Below are positions 58,769 to 64,000 of a stretch of 64,000 nt of DNA, in pieces. Numbering within the stretch: the stretch's first letter is position 1; each line of letters starts with the position of its first letter. The position numbers were made by a program, and so were the translations under genes. The DNA comes from Paracoccaceae bacterium (GTDB taxonomy: Bacteria > Pseudomonadota > Alphaproteobacteria > Rhodobacterales > Rhodobacteraceae), in contig JANSXZ010000010.1 in NCBI GenBank assembly GCA_024742705.1, forward strand, positions 1 through 64,000. The letters run 5' to 3'. The notes beneath the pieces were generated by a model. It was not told the origin of the DNA, did not search any database, and worked only from the letters and a program-made list of their open reading frames with translations.

Positions 58769-58876
58769 GTGCGTCAGTTCACATCCGGTGTGGATATTCC
58801 GGCGTTGCGTTCGAATAGGCAAGAACCAATTTTGGCCTCACAGACAAGGCAAATCTCCCAAACAAGGACGTCAGAC

Positions 58877-59458
58877 ATGACAAGAACCGTTTTGCACATC
58901 GACAGCTCTGCGCGCAGCGAGGGATCGGTCACCCGCGACCTGTCGGCGCGGATCGTCGCGCGGCTGGGTGCCGAAACCGTCCTGCGCCGCGACCTGGCGC
59001 AGGGCCTGCCGCTGATCGGCGAAAGCTGGGTCGAGGCGAACTTCACCCCGGCGGCCGACCGTGACACGGTCCAGCGCGACCGCCTCGCGCTGTCGGACCA
59101 ACTGGTGGATGAACTGATCCGCGCCGACGTCATCGTGATCGGCGCGCCGATCTACAACTTTTCGGTGCCCACCGCGCTGCGCGCATGGATTGATCTGGTG
59201 GCCCGGGCCGGACGGACGTTTCGCTATACCGAAGCCGGTCCCGAGGGCCTGCTGCGCAACACGCGCGCCATTGTGGCCACTGCTTCAGGCGGCACGCAGG
59301 TCGGCTCGGATATCGACCACGCCATGCCCTACCTGCGCCACATCCTCCGCTTTCTGGGCGTGACCGACGTGCAGATCGTCGCCGCCGACCGGCTTGCGAT
59401 CGCCCCCGATGCGTCGCTTGCCGCCGCACATTCCGCCGTCGCCGATCTCGCGGCCTGA
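58877..59458 (+). CDS. azoR: FMN-dependent NADH azoreductase/quinone reductase
   Basis: A 193-residue flavodoxin-like enzyme. The phosphate-binding start VLHIDSSARSEGSVTRDLS and APIYNFSVPTALRAWIDLVARAGRTF with ATASGGTQ are the AzoR motifs. It reduces azo compounds and quinones by two electrons. AAGGACGTCAGAC precedes the ATG at 58877. A strong hairpin follows at 59512. Confidence 0.92.
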   Translation: MTRTVLHIDSSARSEGSVTRDLSARIVARLGAETVLRRDLAQGLPLIGESWVEANFTPAADRDTVQRDRLALSDQLVDELIRADVIVIGAPIYNFSVPTALRAWIDLVARAGRTFRYTEAGPEGLLRNTRAIVATASGGTQVGSDIDHAMPYLRHILRFLGVTDVQIVAADRLAIAPDASLAAAHSAVADLAA

Positions 59459-59511
59459 CCGCCGGGCGGGGGCCCTGGGGCGGTGCCTCCTCCAGGTACG
59501 GACCTTCTTCA

Positions 59512-59547
59512 GGCACGGGCCACCCGCCACCGGGTCAGGCCCGTGCC
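59512..59547 (+). terminator. Hairpin downstream of azoR
   Basis: GGCACGGGCC (59512-59521) pairs with GGCCCGTGCC (59538-59547), and an inner ACCCG/CGGGT pair extends the stem. There is no T run, so termination strength is uncertain. Confidence 0.5.
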
Positions 59548-59632
59548 GGTTGACAGCCGCCCGCATCCGGCCTAAAGCGCATCCGACCACCCGGAAGCAT
59601 TGTGCCTTCCGGTCCCCCGCGCATCGGGGGAT

Positions 59633-59666
59633 CGCCCCCCACCAGCGCGTTGCGCCCGTGGGGGCG
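59633..59666 (+). repeat. GC-rich hairpin in the ffh leader region
   Basis: CGCCCCCCAC pairs with GTGGGGGCG (one bulged C) and is followed by TTTG and CGGTTTTC. Other short palindromes lie just upstream (CCGGAAG/CTTCCGG, GGGGG/CCCCC). The 59459-59730 interval contains no gene; it may end azoR readthrough or lead into ffh. Confidence 0.45.
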
Positions 59667-59730
59667 TTTGCGGTTTTCTCACCGCCTCTTATGTTTGGGG
59701 CATGTTGCAACGGACGAAAGGGCCCGGACC

Positions 59731-61221
59731 ATGTTTGAAAATCTATCCGAACGCCTGTCTGGCGTCTTCGACAGGCTGACCAAACAGGGCGCACTTTCCG
59801 AAGACGACGTGAAAACCGCGCTGCGCGAAGTGCGCATCGCCCTGCTCGAAGCCGACGTCTCGCTGCCCGTGGCACGCGATTTCGTCGCCCGCGTCCAGAC
59901 CCAGGCCACCGGCCAGGCCGTGACCAAATCGGTGACGCCGGGCCAGCAGGTGGTCAAGATCGTGCACGACGCGCTGATCGACGTGCTCAAGGGCGAAGAC
60001 GAACCCGGCGCGCTCAGGATCGACACCCCCCCGGCACCGATCCTCATGGTTGGCCTTCAGGGCTCGGGCAAGACGACGACCACTGCGAAACTCGCCAAAC
60101 GCCTCAAGGAACGCGACGGCAAACGCGTGCTGATGGCCTCGCTGGATGTCAACCGGCCGGCCGCGATGGAACAGCTGGCAATCCTCGGCGTCCAGATCGG
60201 CGTCGATACCCTGCCGATCGTGAAGGGCGAAGACCCGGTCGCCATCGCCCGCCGCGCCAAGACCCAGGCCAGCCTGGCAGGCTACGACGTCTACCTGCTC
60301 GACACCGCCGGCCGCCTGTCGATCGACGAGGAACTGATGCAGCAGGTCGCCGCGGTACGCGACATCGCGAACCCGCGCGAAACGCTGCTGGTGGTCGATG
60401 GCCTCACCGGACAGGACGCCGTGAACACGGCCCAGAACTTTGACGACCGCATCGGCGTAACCGGCGTCGTGCTTACCCGGATGGACGGCGACGGCCGCGG
60501 CGGCGCGGCATTGTCAATGCGCGCGGTCACCGGCAAACCGATCCGCTTCGTCGGCCTCGGCGAAAAGATGGACGCGCTGGAAACCTTCGAACCCGACCGG
60601 ATCGCCGGGCGCATCCTGGGCATGGGCGACATTGTGGCCCTGGTCGAAAAGGCCCAGGAAACCATCGAGGCCGAACAGGCCGAAAAGATGATGCGCCGGA
60701 TGATGAAGGGTCAGTTCAATATGAACGACCTGAAAATGCAGCTCGAACAGATGCTCCAGATGGGCGGCATGGAGGGCATGATGTCGATGATGCCCGGCAT
60801 GGGAAAGATGGCGAAACAGGTGCAGGACGCCGGCTTCGATGACCGCATCCTCAAACAGCAGATCGCCATGATCCAGTCCATGACCAAAAAGGAACGCGCC
60901 AACCCCGCACTGCTTCAGGCCAGCCGCAAGAAACGCATAGCCAGCGGCTCGGGAATGCAGGTCAGCGATCTCAACAAGCTGATGAAGATGCATCGCCAGA
61001 TGGGCGACATGATGAAAAAGATGGGCAAGATGGGCAAGGGCGGCATGCTCAAACAGGCGATGAAAGGCATGTTCGGCAAAGGCGGAATGCCAACCGACAT
61101 GGCCGGCATGGATCCCAAGGCCATCGAGGCGGCGGCGCGCCAGATGGGTGGCAAGATGCCCGGCATGGGCGGTGGCATGGCGTTGCCACCCGGTCTCAGC
61201 GGCCTTGGCCGAAAGAAGTGA
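59731..61221 (+). CDS. ffh: Signal recognition particle protein Ffh
   Basis: A 496-residue SRP54 GTPase that targets nascent membrane proteins to FtsY. The N domain helix bundle is followed by G1 GLQGSGKTTTT, DVNRPAAMEQL, LLDTAGRLSID and TRMDGDGRGG, then the methionine-rich M domain from about residue 320, ending in Gly/Met repeats (GGMPTDMAGMD, GGKMPGMGGG). The ATG at 59731 is defined by the usual MFENLSERL start. Confidence 0.96.
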   Translation: MFENLSERLSGVFDRLTKQGALSEDDVKTALREVRIALLEADVSLPVARDFVARVQTQATGQAVTKSVTPGQQVVKIVHDALIDVLKGEDEPGALRIDTPPAPILMVGLQGSGKTTTTAKLAKRLKERDGKRVLMASLDVNRPAAMEQLAILGVQIGVDTLPIVKGEDPVAIARRAKTQASLAGYDVYLLDTAGRLSIDEELMQQVAAVRDIANPRETLLVVDGLTGQDAVNTAQNFDDRIGVTGVVLTRMDGDGRGGAALSMRAVTGKPIRFVGLGEKMDALETFEPDRIAGRILGMGDIVALVEKAQETIEAEQAEKMMRRMMKGQFNMNDLKMQLEQMLQMGGMEGMMSMMPGMGKMAKQVQDAGFDDRILKQQIAMIQSMTKKERANPALLQASRKKRIASGSGMQVSDLNKLMKMHRQMGDMMKKMGKMGKGGMLKQAMKGMFGKGGMPTDMAGMDPKAIEAAARQMGGKMPGMGGGMALPPGLSGLGRKK

Positions 61222-61252
61222 TCGGGCCGCGTCCATGATGTTCCCTTCCCTT

Positions 61253-61290
61253 CATTGTTCCGCAAATACTCCCGCCGGAGGCGTCCGCAC
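61253..61290. repeat. Dispersed element E, related to D and to copies A-B
   Basis: It begins CATTGTTCCGCAAATACTC, one base different from the left arm of element D, and continues CCGCCGGAGGCGTCC. Read in reverse it recalls the core and tail of copies A and B (GGAG...GAG/TATTT...GGAA). It lies between ffh and the first GNAT gene. Confidence 0.6.
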
Positions 61291-61326
61291 GTTCCGCCAG
61301 CGCCCGACGGCACGGGCCGCGCACAG

Positions 61327-61854
61327 ATGATGTCCGTCCCCGCTCTCGAAACCCCGCGCCTTCTGCTGCGCGCTCCGGGGCCCGGCGATTTCGCGCCGCT
61401 CGCGGCGTTCTACGCCTCCCCGCGGTCGCGTTTTGTCGGCGGCCCGGCCAGCGCCGACCAGACCTGGCGCATGCTCGCCGGCGAAATCGGTCACTGGAGC
61501 CTGCGTGGTTTCGGCCGCTGGGCGGTTCAGGAGCGCGCCACCGGCGCAACCGCGGGCATCGTCGGGCTGTGGTATCCCCACGACTGGCCCGAACCGGAAA
61601 TCGGCTGGGATCTCTTCGATGGATTTCAGGGCCGCGGTTTCGCCACGGAAGCGGCCCGCGCCGCGCGGGATCACGCCTACGACACGCTGGGGTGGACCAC
61701 GGCGATCAGCCTCGTCGCCGATGGCAACGACGCTTCGGCGGCGGTCGCCGGGCGGCTCGGTGCCCGCCCCGATGGCCGCTTTCGGCACGAACGGTTCGGC
61801 GAAATGACGATCTATCGCCATCCCGGCCCCGATGCGCGAAAGGGTGATGCCTGA
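61327..61854 (+). CDS. GNAT-family N-acetyltransferase (RimJ/RimL-like), first of a pair
   Basis: About 175 residues with the RimL-type layout: LETPRLLLRAPGPGDF, GRWAVQERATGATAGIVGLW and the acetyl-CoA loop region IGWDLFDGFQGRGFATEAARA (Q-G-R-G-F-A). Acceptor unknown. The start MMSVPAL at 61327 or 61330 lacks a strong ribosome site. Its stop overlaps the second GNAT start as TGATG. Confidence 0.88.
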   Translation: MMSVPALETPRLLLRAPGPGDFAPLAAFYASPRSRFVGGPASADQTWRMLAGEIGHWSLRGFGRWAVQERATGATAGIVGLWYPHDWPEPEIGWDLFDGFQGRGFATEAARAARDHAYDTLGWTTAISLVADGNDASAAVAGRLGARPDGRFRHERFGEMTIYRHPGPDARKGDA

Positions 61855-62456
61855 TGCCCACCGCCAATATACCGGTTCTGGAAACCCGGCGCCTGATCCT
61901 GCGCGGCCCCGAACCGCAGGACTACCCGGATTTCAAGGCCACCTTCACCAGCTACCGCGCCCGCTTCATGGGTGGCCCGCTGAACCCCTACGAGGCCTGG
62001 ATGCTCTATGCCGCGGAAATCGGCCATTGGGCGATCCGCGGCTACGGCATGTGGATGATCCACGACCGGATCAGCGACGCAACCTACGGCATGGCCGGAG
62101 GCTGGAAACCGGCCGGCTGGCCCGAGGCGGAATTGGCCTGGGTGATCTGGCCCGACGCCCAGGGCCGCGGCATCGCGCTCGAGGCGGCGCATGCCGTGCG
62201 CGGCTATTTCTACCGCAACGGATGGCAAGGCATGGTCAGCTACCTCGATCCCAAGAACCTCGACAGCATCCGCCTGGCCGAAAGGCTGGGCGCCATCAAG
62301 GATCACGCCGCCCCGTCGGTGGATGGCAACGACGCGGTCTACCGGCATCCATCGCCCGCGCAACTCGACGGTACGCAACTGGCCCACGGCATCGAAATGG
62401 AGATCGGGCACTACACCGACCCCTTGTTCAAACCGAAAGGCTGGGCACTTGACTGA
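61854..62456 (+). CDS. GNAT-family N-acetyltransferase, second of a pair
   Basis: A 200-residue paralogue of the preceding gene (VLETRRLILRGPEPQDYPDF, AEIGHWAIRGYGMW, acetyl-CoA loop DAQGRGIALEAAHA) with a longer C-terminal tail. The two look like a tandem duplication. It starts inside the upstream stop codon. Function unknown; both lie upstream of chorismate mutase, rpsP and rimM, so a ribosomal-protein acetylation role is possible but unproven. Confidence 0.88.
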   Translation: MPTANIPVLETRRLILRGPEPQDYPDFKATFTSYRARFMGGPLNPYEAWMLYAAEIGHWAIRGYGMWMIHDRISDATYGMAGGWKPAGWPEAELAWVIWPDAQGRGIALEAAHAVRGYFYRNGWQGMVSYLDPKNLDSIRLAERLGAIKDHAAPSVDGNDAVYRHPSPAQLDGTQLAHGIEMEIGHYTDPLFKPKGWALD

Positions 62457-62516
62457 TCCCGATTTCCCACGCTCCGCCACGGCCACCGCCGCTTCCGCCC
62501 GAACTGGATTTTCCGC

Positions 62517-62813
62517 ATGACAGACGATGTCACCCGCGCCGCACGGCTTCTCAAGGATCACCGCGCCAGCATCGACAGGCTGGACGCGATCCTCGTCTAC
62601 ACTCTGGGCGAGCGGTTCAAACACACCCAGGCGGTGGGCAAGCTCAAGGCCGAACACGACCTGCCGCCGTCTGATCCCGCACGCGAAGCCGCCCAGATTT
62701 CGCGGCTCGAGGATCTGGCCCGCCGGGCCGATCTGGACCCCGAATTCGCCAAGGCTTTCCTGAATTTCATCATTCAGGAAGTCATCCACCACCACCAGAA
62801 ACACCAATCCTGA
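62517..62813 (+). CDS. Chorismate mutase (AroQ class)
   Basis: A 98-residue helical enzyme that converts chorismate to prephenate. The pattern fits Aro[35 protein letters not shown], with Arg and Lys of the active site, and [14 protein letters not shown] at the end. It is monofunctional, without dehydratase or dehydrogenase fusion. It lies 61 bases after the second GNAT gene. Confidence 0.9.
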   Translation: MTDDVTRAARLLKDHRASIDRLDAILVYTLGERFKHTQAVGKLKAEHDLPPSDPAREAAQISRLEDLARRADLDPEFAKAFLNFIIQEVIHHHQKHQS

Positions 62814-62874
62814 ACACCATCACAACCGGTCCGGCACAGGCCCGGACCCCACGCCATTCAAAGGAGAAACACAA

Positions 62875-63240
62875 ATGGCCATGAAAATCCGTCTTGCCCG
62901 CGCAGGTTCGAAGAAGCGTCCGTTCTACCGCATCGTGGCGGCCGACAGCCGGATGCCCCGCGACGGCCGGTTCCTGGAAAAACTGGGCACCTACAACCCG
63001 CTGCTTCCCAAGGACAGCGAAGACCGCGTGAAGATCGATCTTGAGCGCGTGGCCCACTGGATCGGTCACGGCGCACAGCCCACCGACCGCGTGGCACGGA
63101 TGCTGGAAGCGGCCGGCGCCCGCCCCAAGACCGAGCGCAACAACCCCACGAAGGGCGCTCCCGGCAAGAAAGCCACCGAGCGCGCCGAGGAAAAGGCCGC
63201 CAAGGCCGCGGCCGGTGCCGAAGCGGCTTCCGCCGAATAA
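62875..63240 (+). CDS. rpsP: 30S ribosomal protein S16
   Basis: A 121-residue S16: [20 protein letters not shown], then [21 protein letters not shown] and [17 protein letters not shown]. The C-terminal Lys/Ala/Glu-rich tail ([18 protein letters not shown]) extends beyond the conserved part. AAAGGAGAAACACAA precedes the ATG. It starts the rpsP-rimM-trmD group. Confidence 0.97.
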   Translation: MAMKIRLARAGSKKRPFYRIVAADSRMPRDGRFLEKLGTYNPLLPKDSEDRVKIDLERVAHWIGHGAQPTDRVARMLEAAGARPKTERNNPTKGAPGKKATERAEEKAAKAAAGAEAASAE

Positions 63241-63327
63241 CACCGGTGCCGGGCCGGTGGAAACGGGCGCACCGCCGCCCGCCACCGGCCCGGCATGGCC
63301 ATCGCACGCTCGCAAGGGAACACAGCC

Positions 63328-63831
63328 ATGCCGGACCTGATCTGCGTCGGCGCCGTCGCCGGATCCTATGGGGTTCGCGGCGAGGTTCGCGTAAAAAGTT
63401 TCTGCGCCAACCCCGAAGACATTGCCGGCTATAGCCCGCTGCAATCCGAGGACGGGCAACGCCGGTTCTCTCTGGAGTTGCTGCGCCCGATCAAGGGCGG
63501 CTATGTGGCCCGCATCGGCGACATAAGCAGCAAGGAGGCCGCCGACGCGCTGAAGGGGCTGCGCCTGTTCGCCGCGCGCGGGCAATTGCCATCGCTGCCC
63601 GACGACGAATTCTATCACGCGGATCTGATCGGGATGCTGGTTGTCGATACCGGCGGGGCCGAACTGGGCCGGGTCAAATCGGTGCAGAACCACGGCGCGG
63701 GGGATCTGCTCGAGGTGCACGGCGCGGGGCTGCGCGACACGGTTCTGCTGCCCTTCACGGCCGCGATCGTGCCAACGGTGGACCTGTCGGCGCGGCGCAT
63801 CGTGGCCGATCCGCCCGACGGGCTGTTCTGA
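63328..63831 (+). CDS. rimM: Ribosome maturation factor RimM
   Basis: A 167-residue 16S rRNA processing factor that binds S19. The N-terminal domain has [20 protein letters not shown] and the C-terminal PRC-barrel has [17 protein letters not shown] and HGAGDLLEV. The ATG at 63328 follows AAGGGAACAC; an upstream in-frame ATG at 63295 would add eleven residues without a comparable ribosome site. One base separates its stop from the trmD start. Confidence 0.95.
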   Translation: MPDLICVGAVAGSYGVRGEVRVKSFCANPEDIAGYSPLQSEDGQRRFSLELLRPIKGGYVARIGDISSKEAADALKGLRLFAARGQLPSLPDDEFYHADLIGMLVVDTGGAELGRVKSVQNHGAGDLLEVHGAGLRDTVLLPFTAAIVPTVDLSARRIVADPPDGLF

Positions 63832-63832
63832 C

Positions 63833-64000
63833 ATGACCGATACCCCCAAACCGGCACGCGCCCTGGGCCGCAAGGCGATCCGGCCCAGCCTGGTGCCGCG
63901 CGCCCTGATGACCGACGTGCCCGATCTGCACGGCGTCTGGAAAGCCCAGGTGATCACGCTGTTTCCCGCGGCCTTCCCGGGCCTGCTGGGCGAAAGCCTG
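63833..64000 (+). CDS. trmD: tRNA (guanine-N1)-methyltransferase, N-terminal part (cut by window edge)
   Basis: The first 56 codons of TrmD, which methylates G37 of tRNA. The canonical opening WKAQVITLFPAAFPGLLGES is visible near residues 37-56, after an N-terminal extension of about 36 residues (MTDTPKPARALGRKAIRPSL and so on) not present in E. coli. It follows rimM by one base; the remainder lies beyond the right edge. Confidence 0.9.
   Translation, partial: MTDTPKPARALGRKAIRPSLVPRALMTDVPDLHGVWKAQVITLFPAAFPGLLGESL

Overview
The window is GC-rich chromosomal DNA from an alphaproteobacterium, almost certainly a member of the Rhodobacterales (Roseobacter/Paracoccus-like). The evidence is: ChvG-ChvI followed by a truncated HprK, RapZ, an EIIA-Man-type protein and HPr; an F0 operon atpI-B-E-B'-B separated from F1; (2S)-methylsuccinyl-CoA dehydrogenase of the ethylmalonyl-CoA pathway; three tandem deformylase genes beside fmt; and a dispersed palindromic element ending in a CCCCCGGGATA-type core that I recall from this order. 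I see no phage, transposase, CRISPR, rRNA or tRNA gene. Gene density is high and many neighbours overlap by 4 bp (ATGA/GTGA), so the region is organised in tight operons.

Layout. 1-9.4 kb: start of tuf, a lipoprotein, a cytochrome P450, parC, a HIG1-like small membrane protein with a corrinoid adenosyltransferase, then etfBA and a 3-hydroxybutyryl-CoA dehydrogenase. 9.5-15.9 kb: the regulatory PTS/ChvGI block, divergent from pckA. 16-18.5 kb: a TauE-type exporter and mcd. 18.7-27.8 kb (minus strand): recO, DUF1491, era, rnc, lepB, acpS, a membrane protein, pdxJ, DUF2062, rsh (ppGpp), rpoZ, folK. 28-31.7 kb: NYN protein, cytochrome c, ispH, DUF3429, methyltransferase, rnhA. 31.7-34.4 kb (minus): small membrane protein, fmt and three def paralogues. 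34.5-40.8 kb: PatB-type lyase, glutathionyl-hydroquinone reductase-like GST, atypical receiver protein, cobC/cbiB, lytic transglycosylase. 40.8-48.3 kb: smc, a GntR/FCD regulator and the F0 genes.

48.4-59.5 kb is the most accessory-looking part: an ArsR regulator, then a divergent locus. On the minus strand it has an amino-acid ABC ATPase and permease, a CMD-family protein, a VanA-like Rieske oxygenase and a second CMD-like protein. On the plus strand it has the binding protein, a creatininase-family amidohydrolase and a dimethylglycine/sarcosine-dehydrogenase-type FAD/GcvT fusion. It looks like an uptake and breakdown pathway for an unidentified small nitrogenous compound. EamA/LysR/azoreductase follow. 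The window ends with ffh, two GNATs, chorismate mutase, rpsP, rimM and the start of trmD.

Points most worth a second look: a catalytically degenerate third deformylase; the divergent uptake/oxygenase/creatininase/dehydrogenase locus; a GntR-family promoter whose -10 sits inside a perfect operator palindrome; an ArsR-type palindrome; twin LacI-like sites before pckA; and a family of intergenic palindromic repeats, one of which supplies the end of the P450 reading frame.
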